DNA of 58,711 nucleotides from Flavobacteriaceae bacterium (GTDB lineage: Bacteria > Bacteroidota > Bacteroidia > Flavobacteriales > Flavobacteriaceae). This document shows, piece by piece, positions 41,231 to 50,300 of the stretch. The notes beneath the pieces were generated by a model. It was not told the origin of the DNA. It saw only the letters and a program-made list of their open reading frames with translations, and searched no databases. The position numbers were made by a program, and so were the translations under genes. The DNA lies in NCBI GenBank assembly GCA_027490305.1, contig JAIXYI010000067.1, positions 1 to 58,711 of the forward strand, given 5' to 3'. Numbering within the stretch: the stretch's first letter is position 1; each line of letters opens with the position of its first letter.

Positions 41231-42568
41231 TTATTTCCAGGTACGTGTTTGTTCTTTTGACAACAATTTTCGGATCTGCCGCTCTTCCCACCTGGCGCCG
41301 TAGCCGAAGATGGAAAACGCATGGAGGACGAGTCCCATCCCCCATCCGCACACCGGAAACCAAAACCAGTGAAAGTCGGGGACGTAGGCGAGATTGATGT
41401 AAATCAGTAACGGAACGATACAGCAGTAGGCAATCAGGTTGGCATAGAAGCCTTTGAGATCTTCCACCCGCCGTTTCGCACGGTAATAGGCCGTATCGGT
41501 TTCAAAGGCATCGTCAAGCGTAAGGAAGGTCAGTTTGGAAAGGATGGGCAACCGGACGGTGAAACGCGTTTCCGTTTCGCGTATCGTCATCTGTCGGTCG
41601 GTCAGGATGGCATACCGCTCGACGATGTTGCGAAGGCCGACGCCTTTCCGTTCCGATAGCACCTCTTTCTTTTGCAGGGTGTTTTCGACCACCAGTTCAT
41701 TGGCTTCGATCGAAATCCGGATGTGGAGCGGTCGTTTCTCCGATACGACGTTGTGTTTGACGGCATTCTCCAACAGCAACTGAAGCGACAACGGCACTAC
41801 TTTTCCATCCGGATCTTCGATCTGCGTCGGCAATTCGAACGTTATGCTGTCTTCGAAACGCATATGGAGCAATTCCATGTAGGTGCGGGCAAACGACAAT
41901 TCCTCTTCTACCGGCACCAACTCTTTGTTGCGCTGGTCGAGTACGTAACGATACACCTTCGCCAATGAGGTCGTGAAACGCTGCGCCATTTCCTGGTTTT
42001 CCTCAATCAGCGAACTCAGTACGTTCAGGCTGTTGAACAAAAAATGGGGATCGATCTGGTTCTTCAGGCTTTCGAACTGTGCCGACGCTGTTCCCGCGAT
42101 GATTTTCTGCTCTTTTACCCGGTGCTCCTGGTACGCCTTATAGAGCGTGATGGCATAAACCGAAAGCGTAATGACCAACGTGATGATGAAAAAGAATAAG
42201 TAATTCGTTACCTGTTCTTTTGCCAGGAAGTCGTCAAATGACGTTCGTTTGACCGCCACGGCATCGATAGAGCGGATGATGAATACGATGCCCATCGACA
42301 TCACCATGGACGCGGCCACCCCACTGATGATCGAGCGGGCAGAGAAACCGTCACCGGTTCGGGCGACGGCCCTGAAAAGAAGGGCGTTTGCCATGTAGAT
42401 CACGACCGTATATACGAAGGTGTAAGTCAGGCTTTTCCCCAAGTCGGATACCGAAGGAAGTGCGCCGTTGAACCCATAATCCACCAGTGTCAGGATCACG
42501 AACAGCGCCATCGACAGCCATACGGCTTTTACGAACTGTCTTCTGTTGGAATGTAAAGTGGCTTTCAT
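41231..42568 (-). CDS. LytS-type sensor histidine kinase with C-terminal 2TM domain, 445 aa
   Basis: Four N-terminal helices (to about residue 155), a His_kinase domain with QIDPHFLFNSLNVLSSLIEE (the phospho-acceptor His follows DP), a short HATPase with LQLLLENAVKHNV and GVGLRNIVERY, and finally a 2TM domain (YRAKRRVEDLKGFYANLIAY to RWEERQIRKLLSKEQ). The terminal membrane domain after the ATPase is unusual for kinases. It heads the kinase-2TM-2TM-LytTR operon and is 27 bp downstream of the TPR-like gene. Confidence 0.93.
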   Translation of the reverse strand: MKATLHSNRRQFVKAVWLSMALFVILTLVDYGFNGALPSVSDLGKSLTYTFVYTVVIYMANALLFRAVARTGDGFSARSIISGVAASMVMSMGIVFIIRSIDAVAVKRTSFDDFLAKEQVTNYLFFFIITLVITLSVYAITLYKAYQEHRVKEQKIIAGTASAQFESLKNQIDPHFLFNSLNVLSSLIEENQEMAQRFTTSLAKVYRYVLDQRNKELVPVEEELSFARTYMELLHMRFEDSITFELPTQIEDPDGKVVPLSLQLLLENAVKHNVVSEKRPLHIRISIEANELVVENTLQKKEVLSERKGVGLRNIVERYAILTDRQMTIRETETRFTVRLPILSKLTFLTLDDAFETDTAYYRAKRRVEDLKGFYANLIAYCCIVPLLIYINLAYVPDFHWFWFPVCGWGMGLVLHAFSIFGYGARWEERQIRKLLSKEQTRTWK

Positions 42569-42595
42569 ATCAGCGCGCTATCGGATAAAACGGAC

Positions 42596-43225
42596 TTATT
42601 TTTTGGCACACTGCGCCTGTGCCTCTTTCGCGCGGTCGAGTCCCCACTGCGGGTAAAACGGCACATCGGATTTGAACGTTGCGAATAGCTCAATGGCGCG
42701 GTCAATTTGCTGGCACATCGGAGTAATATCTTTCCCGAAGTACTTGGCGCCACCGATCTCAAACTCGGCCTTACCGAATACGACGCGGGGATTATTGGGC
42801 GCGAGCTTCTCTCCTTTTTCATATTCCTGCATCGCCATACCCGAGTATTTCATGCCGTTGGTCATGGGGTCGTAGACAATCCAGGCGGTGTAAATAAGTG
42901 CTTGTAAAACATTGAGTTCGGCATTTTCGGGAGCAACCAGAAATGCCTGGTCCAACGCGTCCTGGGCTTTGGTCAGCAAGGCTGTGATCACTTCTTTGTC
43001 TTTGGTTTTAAAAGCCGAGGTGGCGTTAACCAAGCCTACGTAATATGTAGGAATCCAATTGCTCTTTTCGGCAGAGGCGATGCGTTCGAAAAGATCGGAT
43101 GCCTCTTTGTCTTTTCCCTCGCCCCATAGGGCAAAAGCTTTGTTCATTCCGTCCTGGTAACGATCCTGCGCCGATGCGATAAGTGTGCAGAGGAACAGGG
43201 TGAAGGTGATAATGGTACGTGTCAT
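42596..43225 (-). CDS. periplasmic helical-repeat (TPR-like) protein, about 209 aa
   Basis: MTRTIITFTLFLCTLIASAQ is a signal peptide; the upstream 18 residues of the longer frame are not. The mature part is helical with repeats such as MNKAFALWGEGKDKEASDLF and WIPTYYVGLVNATSAFKTKD, resembling TPR units, and NPRVVFGKAEFEIGGAKYFG is typical of a flavobacterial hypothetical family. First gene before the kinase operon, possibly a sensor partner. A -7 box is at 43258. Confidence 0.8.
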   Translation of the reverse strand: MTRTIITFTLFLCTLIASAQDRYQDGMNKAFALWGEGKDKEASDLFERIASAEKSNWIPTYYVGLVNATSAFKTKDKEVITALLTKAQDALDQAFLVAPENAELNVLQALIYTAWIVYDPMTNGMKYSGMAMQEYEKGEKLAPNNPRVVFGKAEFEIGGAKYFGKDITPMCQQIDRAIELFATFKSDVPFYPQWGLDRAKEAQAQCAKK

Positions 43226-43257
43226 AATCGTTTGATTTAAAGGTTGTAAGTATGGTT

Positions 43258-43265
43258 CAAAAGTA
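43258..43265 (-). promoter_or_regulatory. -7 box of the TPR-like gene and kinase operon
   Basis: TACTTTTG on the minus strand, 32 bp before the start at 43225. Confidence 0.6.
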
Positions 43266-43345
43266 CGGTGTCTGTGCAACGGCTACTAATAAAGTGAGAC
43301 GAAACGTCGTTTTTACATGACCAACCGTCGTAACCGATGCGTCGT

Positions 43346-45496
43346 TTATAAATTATTCAACTGATTGCTTTTCTTGTCTTCGCTGATCGACCAAAAGAAG
43401 CCCACGAAAAAGAAGCGGTCGGCCGTGGGTTCAATGGCGCGGCGCGGAAAACGTCCGGAACCATCCGGGGTGTTGGCGTACTGATAGCTGAAGACATTCG
43501 CGACATTGAAGAGGTTCGAAATCGAGAAGTAGAGTATCTTTTGCTGGCTCAACAAATAGGCCCATCCGAGGCTGGTGTTGTGATACGGCCGGGTGCGATC
43601 AGACTGAAAACCCGATTCATTCGGATTGGTGTAAGGCCTCCCCGAGGTATAACTATGGGTAATTCCGATTTGCGACCGCCATTCGCTCACAAAAAACTTC
43701 GTTACCAGCGAAAAATTGTGTTTGGTCGCAAAACCCGGCATGGTCTCGGTCGGGTAATTCTGGTACTCGCGTTGGGTATCGAGAAACGAGTACGACACCC
43801 AATATTCGAGGTTCTTGATTAGTTTATTGTCGCGCCAGAAAATATCGAGACCTTTCGCGTAGCCAAATCCGTCGTTGCGGAAAACCGAGTTCGATTGCGA
43901 CGTTTCGGTGTCGTACGACACCAGGTCGCTATAGTCTTTGTAGTACGTTTCGGCGCGGAAGGTGCGGCCGTCGCGGGCATATTGGAAATTCAGGATATAG
44001 TGTCCCGACTTCTCCGTCTCAAATGCCTCTTCGTATTTCAGGTAGTCCTGACGCGGTGCTTGTGAGAACTGTCCATAAGCCAATGAAAACTGCCCAAACC
44101 GCGAGACTTTATACGCCAACGAGGCCCGGGGTGACAGATCCGTTTGGTGGATGTAGTGGTTGTCAGTGGCACGAACGCCTGCCTTGAAGGCAAATTTCTT
44201 AGACAGGAACACATCCATCTCTATATAACCCGCGGCAATACCGCTGTCGTAGCCCGACTGGAACGTATCGCCGGAATTGCCCAAATACGACTCGTCGAAT
44301 TTCGTACGGAAGTAGTCGCCGCCGACGGTCAGCTTCACGCGATCGGAGAACTTCTTCTGGAGTTTCAGCTTTACCTGTCCTGCCGTTTCCACGTTGGAGA
44401 CGTCATCCAGGTTGATCCCGATGCCGTTTCGGCTATAGCCAAATCCGACTCCGGCGTGGATCGACCAGTTATCCCACATAATGCCTTTGTAGACCGAATT
44501 GAAGTAAAAGTTATTGTTGGCCAAGTCAAAGCGCACTTTTTCCGGTTGGTTGATGTCGACCTGGTTCAGGTCAAAGCGGGCGGCATCGAACGCACCGTAG
44601 ACCTTGAGGACGCCATCGTTGAAATGATGTCGGTAGACCGCTTCTCCCGACAAACTCTCGTACGGGCGGTTCCAGTCAACGGCCTGCGGTATCGCCACCT
44701 GATAGGGCGCCAGGTTGATGTAGGCGGTATTAAGGCTAAACGAATCCTTCTCCCATTTTTGGGTGTTGCCGACGCCCAGTCCGACCGTCATCAGCGACAC
44801 ATCCGTTTTTTCCTGGTCGGGTTCATCGATCGTGTTCAACAACAACACACTTGACAGGGCTTCGCCGTATTCGGCTGAATAGCCTCCGGTAGAGAAGGAA
44901 ATCCCGCTGAACAAAAACGGCGAGAAACGCCCGCGGGTCGGGATGTTGTTGGCAGATGCACCATACGGTTGTGGCACCCTGACGCCGTCAACAAACGTCT
45001 GGGTTTCATCGGCCTCACCGCCTCGCACGAACAGGCGGCCGCTTTCGCCGACGGTTTGCGTGCCGGGAAGCGTCTGTAATGCCGCGACAATGTTCCCGGC
45101 CGAACCCGCCGTTGTGACGATGTCGAGTGGTTTCAATACCGACACTCGCGCCTTGTCGCCGGCCTCCATCGTGCCTGCTGTTATCACAACCGCATCGAGC
45201 GCGTTCACGCTTTCTTTTAGGCGAATGGATAGATTCGTAGCGGCCGCCACGTCCACTTCAAGGCTAAATGGCTCGAAGGCGAGAAACGTCACGCGGAGCA
45301 GTCGGGTTCCGGTTTCCGAAGTCGAGAACGAGAATGTGCCATCTGCTGCACTAGAGGTACCGTCATAGGTTCCATCGAGAAAGACATTCGCACCTTCAAT
45401 CGGACGGCCTTTCGGATCGGTAACCGTACCCGAGACCGTGCGTTGGCCGTAAGAAAAAAGCGAAACGAAGAGGAAGAGAGGTAGTAAACACTTCAT
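43346..45496 (-). CDS. TonB-dependent outer-membrane receptor with carboxypeptidase-like N-domain, 716 aa
   Basis: Signal peptide MKCLLPLFLFVSLFSYGQ, then a CarboxypepD_reg-like domain (VSGTVTDPKGRPIEGANVFL), a plug with VVITAGTMEAGDKARVSVL and LPGTQTVGESGRLFVRGGEA, and a 22-stranded-type barrel ending in IEPTADRFFFVGFFWSIS. The ATG at 45496 gives the signal peptide directly; the longer frame does not. It imports an unknown ligand with TonB energy; there is no SusD partner, so a siderophore, cofactor or peptide is more likely than glycan. It stands alone. Confidence 0.95.
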   Translation of the reverse strand: MKCLLPLFLFVSLFSYGQRTVSGTVTDPKGRPIEGANVFLDGTYDGTSSAADGTFSFSTSETGTRLLRVTFLAFEPFSLEVDVAAATNLSIRLKESVNALDAVVITAGTMEAGDKARVSVLKPLDIVTTAGSAGNIVAALQTLPGTQTVGESGRLFVRGGEADETQTFVDGVRVPQPYGASANNIPTRGRFSPFLFSGISFSTGGYSAEYGEALSSVLLLNTIDEPDQEKTDVSLMTVGLGVGNTQKWEKDSFSLNTAYINLAPYQVAIPQAVDWNRPYESLSGEAVYRHHFNDGVLKVYGAFDAARFDLNQVDINQPEKVRFDLANNNFYFNSVYKGIMWDNWSIHAGVGFGYSRNGIGINLDDVSNVETAGQVKLKLQKKFSDRVKLTVGGDYFRTKFDESYLGNSGDTFQSGYDSGIAAGYIEMDVFLSKKFAFKAGVRATDNHYIHQTDLSPRASLAYKVSRFGQFSLAYGQFSQAPRQDYLKYEEAFETEKSGHYILNFQYARDGRTFRAETYYKDYSDLVSYDTETSQSNSVFRNDGFGYAKGLDIFWRDNKLIKNLEYWVSYSFLDTQREYQNYPTETMPGFATKHNFSLVTKFFVSEWRSQIGITHSYTSGRPYTNPNESGFQSDRTRPYHNTSLGWAYLLSQQKILYFSISNLFNVANVFSYQYANTPDGSGRFPRRAIEPTADRFFFVGFFWSISEDKKSNQLNNL

Positions 45497-45747
45497 GTGA
45501 GTTGGTTTGATGACGCAAAGTTGGTGTTTTGGCCACGCTTCCAAAAATAACGTTTTCCGAATTGTCTTTTTTTAGGGATGAATTGTAAATTGCTGTTTTA
45601 TTACGTTCTCTACCCCCTTGCCAGAGTACATCTTTACATATAGCCATCCGCCATGCGTCGCTCATTGACTGCCGTAAGTCGTTAAAGTATTGATAACCCG
45701 CTTCCGTGTCTCAGCATGACGCTGTATCTTAGGAAACAAAAATCGCT

Positions 45748-46125
45748 ATGAAGATCCCGTCACATTACCTTCCGGTCATGCCCTACCTCATCGTAAACGA
45801 TGCGCAGGCGTTTCTCACGATGGCGGTAGAGGTGTTCGGGGTCCAGGAACAATACCTTTCACGTCTTAACGACGGAACCATCCGACATGGTGAAATCCGT
45901 CTGCACGACGCCGTCATCATGTTTTCACAAGCCAACGAAAACTGGACTTCCAAGCCTGCCGGCATGTTTCTTTATGTTGAGAATGTCGACACGGTATACG
46001 AAAAAGGCCTCCATCACGGCGGCATTTCCCTTATGCCACCGATGACGCAGGAATATGGCTACACCGCCGGCTTCGAAGACCCGTATGGCAACCAATGGTG
46101 GATCGTCGAAGGCGCTTCCTCCTGA
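45748..46125 (+). CDS. VOC-family (PhnB-like) protein, 125 aa
   Basis: Begins HYLPVMPYLIVNDAQAFLTM and ends FEDPYGNQWWIVEG, with GEIRLHDAVIMFSQ in between; this is the PhnB/YdcA-type glyoxalase-bleomycin group. The last motif supplies the metal-binding region in true enzymes. Substrate unknown. A TATCTTAG -7-like box lies at 45725. Confidence 0.9.
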   Translation: MKIPSHYLPVMPYLIVNDAQAFLTMAVEVFGVQEQYLSRLNDGTIRHGEIRLHDAVIMFSQANENWTSKPAGMFLYVENVDTVYEKGLHHGGISLMPPMTQEYGYTAGFEDPYGNQWWIVEGASS

Positions 46126-46149
46126 TATCCCACACCTAAATCCCTCCAC

Positions 46150-46596
46150 ATGAAAAAGAATCTGTATCTCTACTCAACCCTTATCGCGCTGGCTTTCGGT
46201 TGCAAATCTCCCAATGAACAGGCCGAAGAAGCCAAAGACGACCTGAAAGACGCCCAAAAAGAACAGACCGAGGCGCATTCGGAATACGATGCCACCCAGG
46301 CAAAAGACACGTCCGACTACGCCAAACTCAAAGCCGGAACCAAGAAAATCATCGCCGACAACGAACGCCGGATCGCCGAATTTAAGGTCAAACTCGCCAG
46401 TGAAAACGCGGAAAGCCGCAAAAAACTGCAAACGAAAATCGATACCCTAGAGGCCCGCAACGAGCGCCTATCCCAACAAATCGACAGCTACAAAGCCGAA
46501 GGGGAGGCCAAATGGAAATCGTTCCGCAGCCGCATCGAGAAAAGCGTAGACGATATTGAACGCGATATCGACAACTATAAAAATAGAAAGGAATAG
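46150..46596 (+). CDS. small lipoprotein with coiled coil, 148 aa
   Basis: MKKNLYLYSTLIALAFGCKS has a lipobox Cys after AFG. Residues 25-148 are almost entirely charged helix in heptads (AEEAKDDLKDAQKEQTEAHS; KLQTKIDTLEARNERLSQQI), suggesting an Lpp-like or periplasmic spacer protein. It is followed 4 bp later by a second lipoprotein gene. No named family recognised. Confidence 0.8.
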   Translation: MKKNLYLYSTLIALAFGCKSPNEQAEEAKDDLKDAQKEQTEAHSEYDATQAKDTSDYAKLKAGTKKIIADNERRIAEFKVKLASENAESRKKLQTKIDTLEARNERLSQQIDSYKAEGEAKWKSFRSRIEKSVDDIERDIDNYKNRKE

Positions 46597-46600
46597 ATCT

Positions 46601-47113
46601 ATGAGATTACCTTTATCCATCGTCGTCCTCGCGGCACTGTTGTCTGCCTGCGGCAAGAAAGAAGCTACTGAAACGCCCACAGATAGGCCCTCCGAGAAAG
46701 CATCGTCCTTCCTGAATGCGGCATCCTGGCTCGAAGGACGATGGGAAAATCATTCGAAAGACGGCGTGCTTTCTGAAATCTGGGAGCGAAAAAACGACTC
46801 GCTGTATCAGGGTGCTTCGTGTTTTGTAACCCACAACGATACTGTTTTTGCCGAGAAGGTCGACCTCGTACAGAAAGCCGACGGCCACCTGTATTATATT
46901 GTGTCAGTAGCCGGGCAAAACGACGAAAAACCCGTTCCTTTCCAGCGCACATCCGGCACCGAAACGATGATGGTGTTCGAAAATCCCACCCACGATTACC
47001 CCACCCGGATTGCCTACGAACGACGCGAAGGCGACAGCCTTGTGGCTACCATATCCGGCCAAAAAGACGGCAAACCCAAGTCGGAGATCTTTCGTATGAA
47101 GAAAGTACAATAG
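46601..47113 (+). CDS. DUF6265-type lipoprotein, 170 aa
   Basis: Lipoprotein signal LPLSIVVLAALLSACGKK; the ATG at 46601 was chosen over an upstream frame because it starts directly before the signal. The body has ASWLEGRWENHSKDGVLSEI, QGASCFV and MVFENPTHDYPTRIAYER, characteristic of the DUF6265 lipocalin-like group. Function unknown. Operon with the coiled-coil lipoprotein. Confidence 0.85.
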   Translation: MRLPLSIVVLAALLSACGKKEATETPTDRPSEKASSFLNAASWLEGRWENHSKDGVLSEIWERKNDSLYQGASCFVTHNDTVFAEKVDLVQKADGHLYYIVSVAGQNDEKPVPFQRTSGTETMMVFENPTHDYPTRIAYERREGDSLVATISGQKDGKPKSEIFRMKKVQ

Positions 47114-47260
47114 CAGGGCAGCTTTCCGGCTGTCCGCTTACGCCTCGGCCGCCCGGTGTTCCGGCAACGGGCTTTCGCGGCTTCCGTTGGTCGCCGCGCC
47201 TTCCCGACCGTCACAACCGTCTGGCCTTCGTTGTGCCGCTTCCCATCCGGGCTGCATACT
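47114..47260. repeat. likely dispersed G/C-rich palindromic element
   Basis: The stretch begins GGGCAGCTTTCCGGCTGTCC and ends CCGCTTCCCATCCGGGCTGC, and its middle is self-complementary in parts. From memory, flavobacterial genomes carry a repeat with these ends (CCGCT..TCCGCT to CCGCT..ATC-GGGCT). No second copy is in the window. Confidence 0.4.
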
Positions 47261-47263
47261 ACA

Positions 47264-47297
47264 CAAAAAAACCTCCGGAGTTCGCCGGAGGTTTTTT
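47264..47297. terminator. bidirectional terminator between lipoprotein and pepD genes
   Basis: ACCTCCGG pairs with CCGGAGGT over a short loop, flanked by A and T runs on both sides; serves both convergent genes. Confidence 0.9.
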
Positions 47298-47313
47298 GTT
47301 TTTAGGATTTCCC

Positions 47314-48774
47314 TTATGCTCTCGCAGGAATGTTCGCGAGTATCTCAAGTACCAATTTCCAGTATTTCTGGGCTGACGAAATGCTCGCCCGCTCATCTGG
47401 ACTGTGCGCGCCGCGAATCGTAGGGCCGAACGAAATCATGTCCATACCGGGGTAATTCGTACCGAGAATCCCGCATTCGAGTCCGGCGTGGCATGCTACC
47501 ACATGCGGTTTGCTGCCATTTTGCTTTTCGTAGATCGACGTCACGATGTCGAGTATTTCTGATTGAACGTTCGGTGTCCAGCCCGGGTACGAGCCCGAAA
47601 AGGTGACCTCGCATCCCATCAGTTCAAAAGCCGAGCGCAAGGCATTAGCCAGGTCGAACTTTGAACTTTCGACCGACGAACGTGTCAGGCATTGCACTGA
47701 AATCTGTCCGTTTCCAACCACCACGCGGGCGATGTTATTTGACGTTTCTACCAAATCCGGCATATCAGCACTCATACGATAAACGCCGTTATGCGCAGCG
47801 TAGATCGCACGAAGTAGGCCTTCCTGCACACCAAGATCCATTACTTTGGCGGGTAACTCCGACTTCTCGATCCGGATGTCAAGATGCGGTTCGGTCGTTT
47901 TGTATTCCGCCTTTATATCGTTGATGGTTTCCTGCATATCAAACACATACGCCTCATCATACATCGACGCAATGATTACCTTGGCGACGCTCTCCCTTGG
48001 AATCGCGTTACGCAGACTACCGCCGTTGATTTCCGCTACCTGCAGACCGAAATTCTCAAATCCGTCGAACAGCAGCCGGTTCATGATTTTGTTGGCGTTG
48101 CCGAGTCCTTTGTGGATATCCATCCCGGAGTGCCCGCCGTTGAGACCTTTGACGGTAATCGTATAACCTACTGAATGTTCCGGGGTGTCTTCCTCTTCAT
48201 ACTCCCGCACGGCCGTCACGTCGACACCACCGGCACAACCGATGTCGATTTCGTCGTCTTCCTCCGTATCGAGGTTCAACAGGATTTCGCCAGTGAGAAT
48301 ACCGCCTTTGAGTCCGAGCGCACCGGTCATACCCGTTTCCTCATCGATCGTAAACAACGCCTCAATGGCCGGATGCGGAATGTCGGTGCTTTCGAGTATC
48401 GCCATGATGGTCGCGACCCCGAGTCCGTTATCAGCGCCCAACGTGGTGCCGCGTGCCCGAACCCAATCGCCGTCGACATACATTTCAATGCCCTGGGTGT
48501 CGAAATCGAATATTGTATCGTTGTTTTTTTGGTGCACCATGTCGAGATGCGACTGCATGACGATGGTCTTGCGGTTTTCCATTCCGGCCGTGGCCGGCTT
48601 GCGGATGATGACGTTGCGGACATCGTCTTCAAAGGTTTCGAGCCCCAGTTTTTCGCCAAACGCCTTCATAAAGGCAATAACGCGATCTTCTTTCTTCGAA
48701 GGACGCGGCACGGCGTTCAGATCGGCAAATTTATTCCAGAGGGCTTTGGGTTCAAGGTTGCGGATGTCGCTCAT
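47314..48774 (-). CDS. pepD: cytosolic M20-family aminoacyl-histidine dipeptidase (PepD), 486 aa
   Basis: The M20 metal sites are visible: VMQSHLDMVHQ, TLGADNGLGVATIM, TIDEETGMTGALGL, the family-specific LLNLDTEEDDEIDIGCAGG and VVACHAGLECGI; PepD also has GLNGGHSGMDIHKGLGNANK. Length 486 fits the family. The enzyme hydrolyses Xaa-His and other dipeptides in the cytoplasm. Directly before its start codon begins a heptamer array. Confidence 0.96.
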   Translation of the reverse strand: MSDIRNLEPKALWNKFADLNAVPRPSKKEDRVIAFMKAFGEKLGLETFEDDVRNVIIRKPATAGMENRKTIVMQSHLDMVHQKNNDTIFDFDTQGIEMYVDGDWVRARGTTLGADNGLGVATIMAILESTDIPHPAIEALFTIDEETGMTGALGLKGGILTGEILLNLDTEEDDEIDIGCAGGVDVTAVREYEEEDTPEHSVGYTITVKGLNGGHSGMDIHKGLGNANKIMNRLLFDGFENFGLQVAEINGGSLRNAIPRESVAKVIIASMYDEAYVFDMQETINDIKAEYKTTEPHLDIRIEKSELPAKVMDLGVQEGLLRAIYAAHNGVYRMSADMPDLVETSNNIARVVVGNGQISVQCLTRSSVESSKFDLANALRSAFELMGCEVTFSGSYPGWTPNVQSEILDIVTSIYEKQNGSKPHVVACHAGLECGILGTNYPGMDMISFGPTIRGAHSPDERASISSAQKYWKLVLEILANIPARA

Positions 48775-48776
48775 AT

Positions 48777-48935
48777 AGAGGGTTGAGTTTTGATTGTTGA
48801 GGGTTGAGTTGGGAGTTCAGGGTTGATAGTTCAGGGTTGAGGGTTCGGGGTTGAGGGTTTAGAGTTGAGAACACTTTGCTCCTTATGCACTTCTTTCTTC
48901 TCTCTTCTCGCTCCTTGCTCCTTGCTCCTTCCCCC
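48777..48935. repeat. two heptamer arrays upstream of pepD and the DUF3810 gene
   Basis: 48777-48869 is made of GGGTTGA/GGGTTCA-type units with 7-bp phase, starting 3 bp before the pepD start codon. 48888-48935 continues with CTTCTTT units and three CTCCTTG units, ending 22 bp before the DUF3810 start. Confidence 0.85.
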
Positions 48936-48957
48936 ACAAAAATACTACCTTTACGCC

Positions 48958-50022
48958 ATGCCGCACAAAAAATATTGGTTGTCGTTGTTCCTGGTGCTGC
49001 AGGTAGTAGCGGTTAAAGCGCTTTCGCTTTTTCCGAAGGCGGTAGAATCAACTTATAGCTGCGGACTCTACCCCTACCTCAGTTCGTTCTGGCGCCTGTT
49101 GTTGGGCTGGGTGCCATTTTCGGTCGGTGATGTGCTATATGGGATTGTGGTTCTACTAGTGGCAAGATGGCTGTGGCGAATCCGTACAACCTGGAAAACC
49201 AACTGGAAACCACACGCACTTCGTATTACGAACGTACTGTCGATAGTTTACTTTGTGTTCCATATAAGTTGGGGACTCCACTACTACCGGTTGCCGTTGC
49301 ATAAAAAAATGGGCTTCGCGACCGACTATTCCGAGGCCGATCTGGCGCGGTTCACCGAACGGTTGATTGCGCGTACCAATCAGGCGCACCTTGCTATAAC
49401 CGGTGATAAAAAGGTGAAGGTATCGGTGCCGTGCACTCAGGACGCGATTTTTGATAAAGCGACGGTCGCATACGAAAGCCTGGCGGCCTCCCATTCTTAT
49501 TTTTCCTTTGACTACCAGAGCACGAAGACATCGCTTATCAGTCTGCCCCTGACCTATATGGGATTCGCCGGTTATCTCAACCCGTTTACCGGTGAGGCAC
49601 AGGTCAACCGTTTGGTGCCGATGTATAGCTTCCCGATGACGACCTGCCATGAGATGGCGCATCAGATGGGCTATGCATCCGAAAGTGAAGCCAATTTCAT
49701 TGGTTTTCTGGCGAATGTCTCGTCGTCTGACCCCTACTTCCAATACAGCGGCTATGCGTATGCCCTTCGGTATTGCCTTTCAGCCCTTGAAAAACGTAAG
49801 GAAGGTAGTTCAGCCCATTATCTGGCGAAAATCAACGCGGGCATCCGGGCCAACTACAAAGAGTCACGCGACTTCTGGGACGCGCACCAAACCTTCCTGA
49901 ACGACGGTTTCGAGGCATTTTACGACACCTTCCTGAAAGCCAACAGCCAGGAAGACGGCATGGAGGGTTACAGTAAGTTCGTGGATTTGATGGTGAATTA
50001 CTACCGAACAAAGCCGCTGTAG
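48958..50022 (+). CDS. DUF3810 membrane protein with HExxH metalloprotease motif, 354 aa
   Basis: Three N-terminal helices (about 5-23, 55-72, 88-105), then a soluble part with TTCHEMAHQMGYASESEANF: H-E-x-x-H followed by E-x-x-x-x at the right distance for a zinc gluzincin. The family is DUF3810, unassigned as far as I know, so this is a predicted membrane-bound metalloprotease of unknown substrate. The ATG at 48958 was chosen since the longer frame only reads repeat DNA. A TACCTTTA -7-like box is at about 48946. Confidence 0.9.
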   Translation: MPHKKYWLSLFLVLQVVAVKALSLFPKAVESTYSCGLYPYLSSFWRLLLGWVPFSVGDVLYGIVVLLVARWLWRIRTTWKTNWKPHALRITNVLSIVYFVFHISWGLHYYRLPLHKKMGFATDYSEADLARFTERLIARTNQAHLAITGDKKVKVSVPCTQDAIFDKATVAYESLAASHSYFSFDYQSTKTSLISLPLTYMGFAGYLNPFTGEAQVNRLVPMYSFPMTTCHEMAHQMGYASESEANFIGFLANVSSSDPYFQYSGYAYALRYCLSALEKRKEGSSAHYLAKINAGIRANYKESRDFWDAHQTFLNDGFEAFYDTFLKANSQEDGMEGYSKFVDLMVNYYRTKPL

Positions 50023-50300
50023 ACCGTTACCGCCGAACAGGTGTAGCGCTATGCCTCAATTACACCCTTTAGTCTTGATTATCAGCGTCTTACGCAAGTA
50101 TCGTTCGCCATCTGAAACCGGTTCTTCTCATCACCTTTGGGTCAAGCCCAAACTTTAACAAAAGATGCGGTTTTCCCGTACTGCGCATTTCCGGATTTTC
50201 CGTAAGGGATGCATCCGCCCCTTCCCTGAAGGCAAGATACGGTTTCCCGGCGAGACCCTTTTACGGGAAAACCACCGAAAATGTTAAAAGTGGTGTTGGG
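50023..50300. other. intergenic region with long inverted repeat
   Basis: Contains the inverted repeat GGTTTTCCCGTA (50169-50180) and TACGGGAAAACC (50262-50273), 12 bp perfect with 81 bp between. Inside are further TTTCCGGA, TTTTCCGTAA and TACGGTTTCCCGG elements and the palindrome GGATGCATCC. It lies before the sigma factor gene but about 300 bp away, with repeat arrays in between. Confidence 0.6.
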
